From contig NZ_AP022561.1 in assembly GCF_010726245.1 (NCBI RefSeq), forward strand, positions 124,001-188,000: 64,000 bases of DNA, in the 5' to 3' direction. Below are positions 17,260 to 24,955 of the stretch, in pieces. Made by a program: the position numbers and the translations under genes. The notes below the pieces were generated by a model that ran no database searches, was not told the origin of the DNA, and saw nothing but the letters and a program-made list of their open reading frames with translations. Every line of letters begins with the position of its first letter. The stretch's first letter is position 1. Source of the DNA: Mycolicibacterium aichiense. GTDB taxonomy: Bacteria > Actinomycetota > Actinomycetes > Mycobacteriales > Mycobacteriaceae.

Positions 17260-18441
17260 TCAGACCGGCAGCCCGTCGGCCACCCGGGTGGCGTCCTCGG
17301 CACTGGCCTCGTCCAGCACGATGTCGGCGATCCTGGCCCGGTGCTGTTCGGCAGTGCCGAGCAGCGCGGCAGCGGTGGCTGCGCGCTTGAAGTACAAGTG
17401 CGCCTGGTGTTCCCAGGTGAACCCGATCCCGCCGTGCACCTGGATGGTGTCGGCGGCGACACGGCTGAGCGCGGCCGACGCCGCGGCCGCAGCGATGCTG
17501 GTCGCCAGCGCCGGATCGTCGGAGCCGTCGCTCAATGCCCACACCGCGTGGTAGGCGGCCGAGCGGGCATGCTCGACGTCGACGAGCATGTCGGCCAGCT
17601 TGTGCTTGATCGCCTGGAACGAGCCGATCTGGCGGCCGAACTGTAGGCGGGACTTGGCGTACTCGACCGACAGATCCAGCAAGTGCTGTGCGGCGCCGAC
17701 CTGCTCGACAGCCAGCAGCGCCGAACCCACCTGCAGGGCGTGCGTGATCACCCGCTCGGCATCCTCCGGACCGGCCAGCAGCCGGGCGGGGGAGTCGGAG
17801 AAGCTGATGTTGGCCTGCGGCCGGGTCAAATCCAGGGTCGACAACGGGGTGCGCACAGCGTCTTGTGCGTCCACCGCATACAGCCCGACCCCGTCGGAAC
17901 CCGTTGCCGCGAGCAGGATTACATCGGCGGCGGCACCGTCGACAACGCGTTTGACGGTGCCGGAGACAGTGTCACCGGCGGCTGTCACGGTCACCGCGGC
18001 GGGATCGAACGCGCCTGCCTTGTCGGCGACCGCGAAGGCCGCGGTGGCGGTGCCCTCCACCAACTGTGCCAGCAGCTCGTCACGCGCCGGACCAGGCGAG
18101 CTGGCGACCAGGGCGGGGACGGCGAGGTAGACCGTGCCGAACAGGGGCCCGCAGGCCAGCGTTGCACCGAATTCCTCGACCGCGACGGCCTGATCGACCA
18201 GCGAGCCGCCGACACCGCCGTCGTCCTCGGGAACCGAGAGCCCGAGCACGCCCAGCTCGGCGCCAAGACGGTTCCAGACCTTGGCGTCGAAGGGCACTTC
18301 GGACTCCATCAACCGGCGCACGGTCGACTCGTCGAAGTTGTCGGCGCAGAACTTGCGCACCGCGGCGCGCAGCTGCTGCTGCTCCTCGGTGAATACGAAC
18401 TCAGCGCCTCGTACGGTCTGATCCGCGAGCTTCTCATCCAC
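17260..18441 (-). CDS. acyl-CoA dehydrogenase-fold subunit lacking the usual catalytic Glu motif
   Basis: About 393 residues of the acyl-CoA dehydrogenase fold: the N-terminal helical domain, then RLQFGRQIGSFQAIKHKLAD and QVHGGIGFTWEH in the C-terminal flavin-binding domain. The segment that usually holds the catalytic base (YEGT-like) reads AALLGTAEQH here, without that Glu. Its start overlaps the end of the upstream acyl-CoA dehydrogenase gene by 8 bp. Adjacent mycobacterial FadE pairs are known to form alpha2beta2 enzymes in which only one subunit carries the base. GTG 18441 follows a GGAAGGAG site. Confidence 0.86.
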   Translation of the reverse strand: MDEKLADQTVRGAEFVFTEEQQQLRAAVRKFCADNFDESTVRRLMESEVPFDAKVWNRLGAELGVLGLSVPEDDGGVGGSLVDQAVAVEEFGATLACGPLFGTVYLAVPALVASSPGPARDELLAQLVEGTATAAFAVADKAGAFDPAAVTVTAAGDTVSGTVKRVVDGAAADVILLAATGSDGVGLYAVDAQDAVRTPLSTLDLTRPQANISFSDSPARLLAGPEDAERVITHALQVGSALLAVEQVGAAQHLLDLSVEYAKSRLQFGRQIGSFQAIKHKLADMLVDVEHARSAAYHAVWALSDGSDDPALATSIAAAAASAALSRVAADTIQVHGGIGFTWEHQAHLYFKRAATAAALLGTAEQHRARIADIVLDEASAEDATRVADGLPV

Positions 18442-19630
18442 GGGGAATCTCCTTCCACGGCATGCCGGCGTCGGCACGCAGATCGCCAGGTAGACCCAAC
18501 ACTCGCTCGCCGAGAATGTTCTTCATCACCTCGGTGGTGCCGCCCTCGATGGTGTTGGCGCGGCTGCGCAAAAAGCGCTGCTGGATCGGCCCGCGCCAGT
18601 CGCCCGCGTCACCGGCGTCATCGGCCAGCGCGTAGCGGTCGTACAGAATGCCTTCGGGCCCAAGCAGATCCATGCACCATTCGTAGATGTGCTGGTTGAG
18701 CAAGGCGCCCACCAGCTTGCCCACCGACGCCTCCGGGCCCGGGCCGCCCGCGGTTGCCGAGGCGCGGGAGCGCTCGGCGGTCAGTCGCTGAGCTTCGGAC
18801 CGTAACCACAACTGCGCCAAACGGTCTCGGAGCACCGGAGTTTGCAGGTCGGGACGGGAGGCCCACAGCGAGGTGGCCTCCTTGATGGTGCCGCTTCCGC
18901 GGCGGCTGCCGCTGGCACCCAGGGCGCTGCGCTCGTTCATCAGGGTGGTCATCGCGACGTTCCAGCCGTTGCCGACCGCGCCGAGGCGGTGGCTGTCGGG
19001 GATGCGGGCGTCGGTCATGTAGACCTCGTTGAACTCCGCCTGCCCGGTCATCTGGCGCAGCGGACGGGTCTCCACGCCAGGGGCGTGCATGTCGAGCACG
19101 AAGTAGGTCAGGCCCTTGTGCTTGGCGATGTCGGGATTGGTCCGGGCCAGCAACAGACCCCACCGGGCGCGGTGCGCCAGGCTGGTCCACACCTTCTGGC
19201 CGTTGATCACCCACTCGTCGCCGTCGGGAACAGCGGTGGTGGCCAGGCCGGCCAGGTCCGAGCCGGCGCCCGGCTCGGAGAACAGCTGGCACCAGATGTC
19301 TTCGGTGGTGGCCAGCGGCCGCAACAGGGCCTTTTTGAGGTCGTCGGACTGGGCATGTTCGCGCACGGTCGGCGCGGCCATTCCGTAGCCCATCGGGTTG
19401 AGGCCCAGCGGTACCGGGCCGCCGGCGCCCTGCAGGACCCGGTCGGCGACAGCCTGCAGGCCGCGCGACAGGCCGAGCCCGCCGAGACCTTCAGGGAAGT
19501 GCACCCAGGACAGCCCGGCGTCGTAACAGGCGCCGAGGAATTCCGGAATCGGGACTTTCTTCGGGTCGTGGTCTGCCACGACCCGCCGGGCCAGGTCTTC
19601 GACCCGCTCGGCATCAGCGACGGTGCTCAT
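18434..19630 (-). CDS. acyl-CoA dehydrogenase, catalytic subunit of the pair
   Basis: About 398 residues. Visible features are QLFSEPGAGSDLA and DEWVINGQKVWTS in the middle beta domain and NTIEGGTTEVMKNI at the C-terminus, where the Glu is in the position of the catalytic base. It oxidises an acyl-CoA thioester (fatty acid, branched or sterol side chain) with FAD. It is first in a two-gene operon with the Glu-less subunit downstream, which suggests a heteromeric enzyme. The substrate cannot be read from sequence. Confidence 0.9.
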   Translation of the reverse strand: MSTVADAERVEDLARRVVADHDPKKVPIPEFLGACYDAGLSWVHFPEGLGGLGLSRGLQAVADRVLQGAGGPVPLGLNPMGYGMAAPTVREHAQSDDLKKALLRPLATTEDIWCQLFSEPGAGSDLAGLATTAVPDGDEWVINGQKVWTSLAHRARWGLLLARTNPDIAKHKGLTYFVLDMHAPGVETRPLRQMTGQAEFNEVYMTDARIPDSHRLGAVGNGWNVAMTTLMNERSALGASGSRRGSGTIKEATSLWASRPDLQTPVLRDRLAQLWLRSEAQRLTAERSRASATAGGPGPEASVGKLVGALLNQHIYEWCMDLLGPEGILYDRYALADDAGDAGDWRGPIQQRFLRSRANTIEGGTTEVMKNILGERVLGLPGDLRADAGMPWKEIPRG

Positions 19631-19758
19631 TCCGACACGATAGGGAACCCGGTGCGGGCTGTTGTTGGCAGGTGTCAAGTTTTCGTTCCGGCAGTGAGAT
19701 CGCGAAGCCGCCAGGCAACTAGAACGTGTTACAGTTCGGCCGCGGTAGGAGGCTGGAA

Positions 19759-20664
19759 ATGGTGGACCGAAGCAAAGCAAAATCGCTGTGGTTGGTCACT
19801 GCGGCCTACGTCGTCGCGGTCGCGGCCGGCGCGGGCTGGCTGTTGTATGGCCCGTCGGCGACCGGGCGGTTGTGGCTAGACGCGTTCATCGCCGACGTCA
19901 TCGCCACCCTGGTGGTGTTCGTCTTCAGCCGGGCGTATCGGAACTCCAGCTTCTACGACGCGTTCTGGAGCGTGATCCCGCCGCTGCTGCTGATCTACTG
20001 GTGGGCCGCCGGGCCGCTCGGCCTGGATTCGGTGCGGTGCTGGCTGGTCTTCATCGTCGTCATGTACTGGGCGATCCGCCTGACCGGCAACTGGGTGTAC
20101 AGCTTCCCCGGCCTGCACCACGAGGACTGGCGATACCCGCAGTTGCGCGCCGGCGCGGGCCGCTGGGAATTCCTGGCCGACCTGTTCGGCATCCACCTGG
20201 TTCCGACCGTTCAGGTATTTCTGGGCATGCTGCCGGTCTACGTCGCGGTGACCCGACCCGGCGACGGTGTGGTCTGGCTGGCCTGGGTCGCATTCGCGGT
20301 GGGCATCGGTGCGGTGACTCTCGAACTGGTGGCCGACACCCAGATGCATCGCTCCGTCCGCGACAAGAAGCCGGGCGCAGTGATGGACCGCGGGCTGTGG
20401 GCCTGGTCGCGGCACCCAAACTATCTCGGTGAGATCGGTTTCTGGTTCTCCGTGGCGCTTTTCGGCGTCGCTGCCGCGCCTGCCGACGTCTGGTGGCTGT
20501 TCGTCGGGGTGATCGCCATGGTCGCGATGTTCCTCGGCGCCAGCATCCCGATGATGGAGAAGCGCAGCCTGGCGCGCCGTCCGCAGTACCAGGACGTCAT
20601 CGACCGAGTGCCGATGCTGATACCCCGCCCGCCCCGAAAGGCCAGCGTAGGAGGAGATGTATGA
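19759..20664 (+). CDS. DUF1295/steroid 5-alpha-reductase-like membrane protein
   Basis: About 301 residues with several membrane spans. The C-terminal half has the family pattern (GLWAWSRHPNYLGEIGFWF) seen in DUF1295 and 3-oxo-5-alpha-steroid 4-dehydrogenase-like proteins, which reduce double bonds or methylate lipid substrates in the membrane. ATG 19759 follows a GGTAGGAGG site; an upstream GTG at 19726 was rejected for lack of one. The last codons overlap the next gene (ATGA), so it is coupled to the flavoprotein that follows. Confidence 0.82.
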   Translation: MVDRSKAKSLWLVTAAYVVAVAAGAGWLLYGPSATGRLWLDAFIADVIATLVVFVFSRAYRNSSFYDAFWSVIPPLLLIYWWAAGPLGLDSVRCWLVFIVVMYWAIRLTGNWVYSFPGLHHEDWRYPQLRAGAGRWEFLADLFGIHLVPTVQVFLGMLPVYVAVTRPGDGVVWLAWVAFAVGIGAVTLELVADTQMHRSVRDKKPGAVMDRGLWAWSRHPNYLGEIGFWFSVALFGVAAAPADVWWLFVGVIAMVAMFLGASIPMMEKRSLARRPQYQDVIDRVPMLIPRPPRKASVGGDV

Positions 20665-21788
20665 GCCGCAAGCCCCGCGTCGTGATCGCCGGCTTGGGCG
20701 ACAGTGGGCTGCTCACCGCGATCAAGCTGGCCCGTCACGCCGACGTCGTCGGCATTTCGGTCAAGCCGGCCCTGGTCAGCGGCCAGGAGCTCGGGCTGCG
20801 GCTGGCCAGGCCAAAGGACTGGGCTCGCGACAACTGGATCCCGTTCGAGAAGTATCGCGGTCTGGACCGGGTGCGCACCGTGCAGGCCACGCTCACCGGT
20901 CTGGATCTGGAGAACCGCACTGTGCTGGGCACCGCCCCGGACGGCTCGCCGGTCACCGAAACCTATGACGTGCTGGTGATTTCGACCGGGGTGCGCAACG
21001 GCTTCTGGCGCCAGCCGACGCTGCAGACCCCCGAGCAGATCGCCGCGGATCTGACCGCCACGCACGAGCGGCTGGCCGCCGCCGGCTCGGTGATGATCAT
21101 CGGCGGCGGCGCCGCAGCGGTCAGCGCGGCCGCCAACATCGCAACCGCATGGCCGGGCAAGAAGGTAGACCTGTACTTCCCGGGTGAACGTGCCCTCACC
21201 GAGCATCACCACCGGGCCTGGGAACGGTTGCGCGACAAGCTGATCGGCTTGGGCGTTGGCGTGCATCCCGGGCACCGCGCGGTGCTGCCCGACGGGTTCG
21301 ACGGTGACGAGATCACCGACGGCGCGGTGCAGTGGAGCACCGGGCAGCCGGAGTCGAAGGCCGACGCGGTGCTGTGGGCGATCGGACGGGTCAAGCCCAA
21401 CACCGGCTGGCTGCCGCCGGAGCTGCTCGACGAGCAGGGCTTCGTCAAGGTCACCCCGGAGTTGCAGCTGTGCGGTCACCACCACGTCTTCGCGATCGGG
21501 GACGTGGCCGCCACCGACCCGCTGCGCGCCTCGGCGCGGGCGCGGGCCGACTCGCTGCTGGCGCACAACATTCGCGCGACGCTGGCCGACCGTCCGTTGA
21601 AGAAGTACCGCGCACCGCGGCGCCGGTGGGGTTCGATCGTGGGGATTCAGGCGGACGGGCTCGAAGTTTTCGCTCCCAACGGCACCGCCTACCGGTTCCC
21701 GGCCTGGTCGATCGACCGGGTGTTGATGCCGTGGATCGTGCGCCGCGGCATCTACAAAGGGGTCCGACGGAATCAGCCGCTGACCTGA
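20661..21788 (+). CDS. FAD-dependent pyridine nucleotide-disulfide-type oxidoreductase
   Basis: About 375 residues. The FAD-binding site at the N-terminus is VVIAGLGDSGLLTAIKLA, a second nucleotide-binding site is MIIGGGAAAVSAAANIA near residue 152, and the late FAD motif is HHVFAIGDVAA. There is no redox CxxxxC pair, so it resembles type II NADH dehydrogenase, AIF or FSP1-like enzymes more than disulfide reductases. It may supply electrons to the DUF1295 protein, to which it is translationally coupled. AGGAGGAG precedes the ATG. Confidence 0.85.
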   Translation: MSRKPRVVIAGLGDSGLLTAIKLARHADVVGISVKPALVSGQELGLRLARPKDWARDNWIPFEKYRGLDRVRTVQATLTGLDLENRTVLGTAPDGSPVTETYDVLVISTGVRNGFWRQPTLQTPEQIAADLTATHERLAAAGSVMIIGGGAAAVSAAANIATAWPGKKVDLYFPGERALTEHHHRAWERLRDKLIGLGVGVHPGHRAVLPDGFDGDEITDGAVQWSTGQPESKADAVLWAIGRVKPNTGWLPPELLDEQGFVKVTPELQLCGHHHVFAIGDVAATDPLRASARARADSLLAHNIRATLADRPLKKYRAPRRRWGSIVGIQADGLEVFAPNGTAYRFPAWSIDRVLMPWIVRRGIYKGVRRNQPLT

Positions 21789-21816
21789 ACGGCCTGGTAA
21801 ACGGTTCACGGCCGAA

Positions 21817-21844
21817 CTGACACCGCAGGGATCGACGGTAGGCT
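21817..21844 (+). promoter_or_regulatory. SigA-like promoter giving a leaderless transcript
   Basis: CTGACA, 16 bp, TAGGCT. The -10 ends 7 bases before GTG 21852, so transcription would start at or next to the start codon. It is the first promoter of the ESX region. Confidence 0.5.
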
Positions 21845-21851
21845 CCTCAAA

Positions 21852-23003
21852 GTGGCGATCTTCGGTCGGAACACGGCGCGCCAGCGCCTGAAGCGGGCGA
21901 CGCGGCAGGCGCTCTCCGCGCCGACCTTTGACACGCCGCCGGACGCCACGCCGTGGGTGATCGGTGGGCTGTGGCCCGCGGAGCTGGAGACAGTCAAGCC
22001 GGCGACCGCCGCCGTCGCCGCGCACCTCAAGAACGACCTGCAGCGCATTGCGGACTCTGCCAACGAACGGTTGCGCGCGCTGCACCACTCCGACGTCCCC
22101 GACTTCGCGCGACGGGCCGAGGAAGTCCGGATCATCGAGACGGCCAGAGCCTATGCGGTGCAGCGCGTCGAGTCGACGATTCGCCAATTACGTTCTGCGG
22201 AAGATGATTTCGATACCGATCCGGCGATGCCGAAGATTACACCGGAGCAGGTGCGCGAGGTAGACCCGATCCCGACGCCGGTGGTTGAACCCGTCGAAAT
22301 CAATCCCGAACCTGAACCATTACCCGAACCCGAACCGTTACCGGAACCCGAACCGCCGCCCACACCGGAGCCCGTCGATCGGCAGCTGGAGTCCATGCTG
22401 GAGTTCGTCGCCCGCCAGGAGCCCGGGTTGCGGTGGGCGGTCGGGGAGCGCGCGGACGGCACCACTGTGCTGGCCACCGATCTCGCGCACGGCTGGATCC
22501 CGTCCGGCATCGCAGTGCCCGCCGGTGTCGATCTGTTGCCGCCGGCCAGGCGCGGCGGACGGGTCGGCGAACTGCTCGGTGAGGTCGTCCGGTCCGCGGT
22601 GTATCACCCCGGTGACCCATTCCCCGGCGGGCGCACTGATACGCCGACCTCGCTCGCTGCCCGCGACTTGCCCCGCGTCGACGACCTGGGCTGGAAGCTG
22701 GTGGAGGCCACCCACTGGCGGGACGGGTTGCCCCGGATGGTGCACACGCTGGCCAAGGCCGGTGCGGCCCGTACCGGTGTGCTCGACGCCGAGGTTGACG
22801 TCCTGCGAGTGCATTCCGACACTGCGCGCTATCAGCTGATGGCCCAGTATCCCGACGTCGATGCGGCCCTGTTGAGCAACTGCCTGTTGTTGGCTGCGAC
22901 CGAAGCGATCGCCCTGGGTGATGAGCTGTCCGCCAACTATCACTTCGCCTGGTTCGAGGCGCTCAGCGCCCCGCCGATCAGCCAGTGGGGCACCGCTCCA
23001 TAA
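21852..23003 (+). CDS. ESX-associated protein with DUF5631-like C-terminal domain
   Basis: About 383 residues. Residues 1-130 are helical and hydrophilic; 140-175 form a Pro-Glu linker of repeated PEPEPLPEPEP units; residues 180-380 form a globular domain (LAHGWIPSGIAVPAGVDLLP, then ELSANYHFAWFEAL near the end) that resembles the DUF5632/DUF5631 region of Rv3899c, which lies on the eccB side of ESX-2 in M. tuberculosis. That assignment is from memory. It has no signal peptide. The position directly before the secretion operon suggests an accessory role in ESX-2 secretion. Confidence 0.7.
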   Translation: MAIFGRNTARQRLKRATRQALSAPTFDTPPDATPWVIGGLWPAELETVKPATAAVAAHLKNDLQRIADSANERLRALHHSDVPDFARRAEEVRIIETARAYAVQRVESTIRQLRSAEDDFDTDPAMPKITPEQVREVDPIPTPVVEPVEINPEPEPLPEPEPLPEPEPPPTPEPVDRQLESMLEFVARQEPGLRWAVGERADGTTVLATDLAHGWIPSGIAVPAGVDLLPPARRGGRVGELLGEVVRSAVYHPGDPFPGGRTDTPTSLAARDLPRVDDLGWKLVEATHWRDGLPRMVHTLAKAGAARTGVLDAEVDVLRVHSDTARYQLMAQYPDVDAALLSNCLLLAATEAIALGDELSANYHFAWFEALSAPPISQWGTAP

Positions 23004-23072
23004 CTGAACCTATGGTGCGAGGTTGCTGGGACGTTTTGTCCCGGTGGCGCCCGCCGATGCTGTAGAAGTGAA

Positions 23073-23101
23073 TTGACGCAGGTAGCGACGGTCGACATAC
23101 T
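23073..23101 (+). promoter_or_regulatory. promoter of the ESX-2 operon
   Basis: TTGACG, an exact 17-bp spacer, CATACT. The -10 ends 6 bases before GTG 23108, which implies a leaderless mRNA for the first gene. It is the best -35/-10 pair I found in the window. Confidence 0.6.
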
Positions 23102-23107
23102 TGTGAC

Positions 23108-23425
23108 GTGGCGGGATCGGGCAGCGGTCGCGAGCTTAGCGACAGGGATCTCGTCGACGCGGTCTTGAGGGAGCTGAGTGAGGCTGCCGAGCGTTGGGAG
23201 GCGCTCGTCGCGCAGGCCGAGACCATCACCTACAGCGTCGACCTGGGGGACATACACGCGGTGGCCAACTCCGACGGCAAACTCGTTGAACTGACTTTGC
23301 ATCCGGCTGTCGTGACCGATTACACCCACGGTGAGCTCAGTGAGCGGCTGAACCTGGCATTCGCCGCATTGCGCGAGGAAGCCGAATCCGACAATCAAGC
23401 ACGGTACGGAGGTGGACTGCGGTGA
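23108..23425 (+). CDS. YbaB/EspL-like small protein
   Basis: About 105 residues. The pattern (helix, then YSVDLGDIHAVANSDGKLVE and LTLHP, then a C-terminal helix) is that of the YbaB nucleoid-associated fold also seen in EspL of ESX-1. It is the first gene after the promoter; the eccB start lies 31 bp after its stop. In ESX-1, EspL is a cytosolic protein needed for stability of secretion substrates; a similar role here is inferred. The GTG start is supported by the leaderless promoter geometry. Confidence 0.7.
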   Translation: MAGSGSGRELSDRDLVDAVLRELSEAAERWEALVAQAETITYSVDLGDIHAVANSDGKLVELTLHPAVVTDYTHGELSERLNLAFAALREEAESDNQARYGGGLR

Positions 23426-23456
23426 CCCCTGCAGACCTGGCGGAGGGACACCACCC

Positions 23457-24953
23457 GTGCCGCTGAATCTGTCGAACCGGGACCAAAACTCCGGGCACCT
23501 GTTCTACAACCGCAGGCTGCGGGCAGCGATCACCCGCTTCTCGGTGCGGATGAAGCACGACGACCGCAAGCAGCAGGCAGCCGTCGCACTGTCGATCGTC
23601 TTCGTGCTGATCGGCTGCGGGTGGATGGCGCTGCTGCATTTCATGAAGCCCGCCGGTCTGGTGGGCCAGTCGAACATCATCGGCAACCGCGACACCGGTG
23701 CGCTCTACGCCAAGATCGACAACCGGCTGTACCCGGCGCTGAACCTGACCTCGGCCCGCCTCGCGACCGGCAGCTCGTCATCACCGACCTGGGTCAATGC
23801 CAAAGAGATCGCGAAATATCCGACCGGGCCGATGATCGGAATCCCCGGTATCCCCGACGATCTGACCGTGTCGGCGAACCCGGTGTCGGCATGGTCGTTG
23901 TGTGACACCGCCGCGGCACGGGGCAGCGGCCAGACTCCGGTCGTCACGGCCATCGCCGGCGAGATCTACGGTGGCGGCCGTGCACAGCCCATGCGCTCGA
24001 CGCAGGCGGTGCTGGCCACCCACGGCACCGCGACGTATCTGGTGTGGAACGGGCAGCGCACCCAGATCGACCCGGCCGACCGCTCGGTCACCTTCAACCT
24101 CGGCCTCGACCCCGGCGTGACGCGCCCGATCGACATCTCGAACGCGCTGTTCGACGCCATGCCGGCAACGGAACCCCTTGTCGTGCCTGCTATTCCGGAG
24201 GCCGGCACACCGTCGCGCCTACTCGCCGGTTCCGTCGTGGGCAGCGTTCTGGAAACCAAGGACTCGAACGGCAACGTCAGCGGGTTCTATGCGCTGCTTC
24301 CCGACGGCGTCCAGAAGATCACCGGCTTCGTCGCAGACCTGCTGCGCACCGCGAACAGCCAGGGTTCGACCACCCCGCAACTGATCTCGCCCGACAAGCT
24401 TGTCGATATCCCGCAGGTCACGGTGCTCAACGTCGACTTCTATCCGACCGGCAAGCTCGATTTCGTCGACACCGATGCCAATCCGGTCACATGCGTGGGC
24501 TGGCAGAAGCAGACCACCGACCGGCAGGCCGCGGTGACGTTCTTCAGCGGGCGTGGATTGCCGAGCCCGGAGGGCATGGATTCGCACATCGTGCGACTGG
24601 TCCGCGACAGCCGTGACCCCGACTCCGTCGAGGCCAACCAGACCCTGATGCTGCCGGGTGCGGCGAACTTCGCCGCATCCACCAGTGCGGCAACCTCGTC
24701 GGACACCCGCGAGAGTCTGTATTGGGTTTCCCCGCAAGGGGTTCGATACGGCATCGAATGGGATCAGAGCACGCTGCAGGCGCTGGGAGTGGACCCGCGC
24801 CTTGCGGTACAGGCGCCGTGGCCGATCCTGCGCACGTTCGCCGCGGGCCCGGCCATCAACCGCGCGACCGCGCTGCTGGCGCGCGACACCATCGACCCCG
24901 GCGGTGCGGTGGCCCCGGTGGCCGCACCCGGCCAACAGAACGCGGGAGGATAG
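23457..24953 (+). CDS. eccB2: ESX type VII secretion core component EccB (ESX-2 type)
   Basis: About 498 residues, as usual for EccB. A cytosolic N-terminus (LSNRDQNSGHLFYNRRLRAA) is followed by one transmembrane helix around residues 42-62 (ALSIVFVLIGCGWMALLHF) and a large periplasmic domain of R-repeats with two Cys (SLCDTA and VTCVGW). EccB forms the periplasmic vestibule of the ESX membrane complex with EccC, EccD, EccE and MycP. GTG 23457 is chosen over in-frame GTG 23412 because the family starts near here and GGAGG lies upstream. The next gene starts 2 bp after its stop. Confidence 0.93.
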   Translation: MPLNLSNRDQNSGHLFYNRRLRAAITRFSVRMKHDDRKQQAAVALSIVFVLIGCGWMALLHFMKPAGLVGQSNIIGNRDTGALYAKIDNRLYPALNLTSARLATGSSSSPTWVNAKEIAKYPTGPMIGIPGIPDDLTVSANPVSAWSLCDTAAARGSGQTPVVTAIAGEIYGGGRAQPMRSTQAVLATHGTATYLVWNGQRTQIDPADRSVTFNLGLDPGVTRPIDISNALFDAMPATEPLVVPAIPEAGTPSRLLAGSVVGSVLETKDSNGNVSGFYALLPDGVQKITGFVADLLRTANSQGSTTPQLISPDKLVDIPQVTVLNVDFYPTGKLDFVDTDANPVTCVGWQKQTTDRQAAVTFFSGRGLPSPEGMDSHIVRLVRDSRDPDSVEANQTLMLPGAANFAASTSAATSSDTRESLYWVSPQGVRYGIEWDQSTLQALGVDPRLAVQAPWPILRTFAAGPAINRATALLARDTIDPGGAVAPVAAPGQQNAGG

Positions 24954-24955
24954 CG

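Noticed and set aside
22300..22380. Repeated GAACC-type motif considered as a direct-repeat array or CRISPR-like element
   Set aside because: It is the in-frame Pro-Glu linker of the DUF5631-like protein; units are short, with no spacers.
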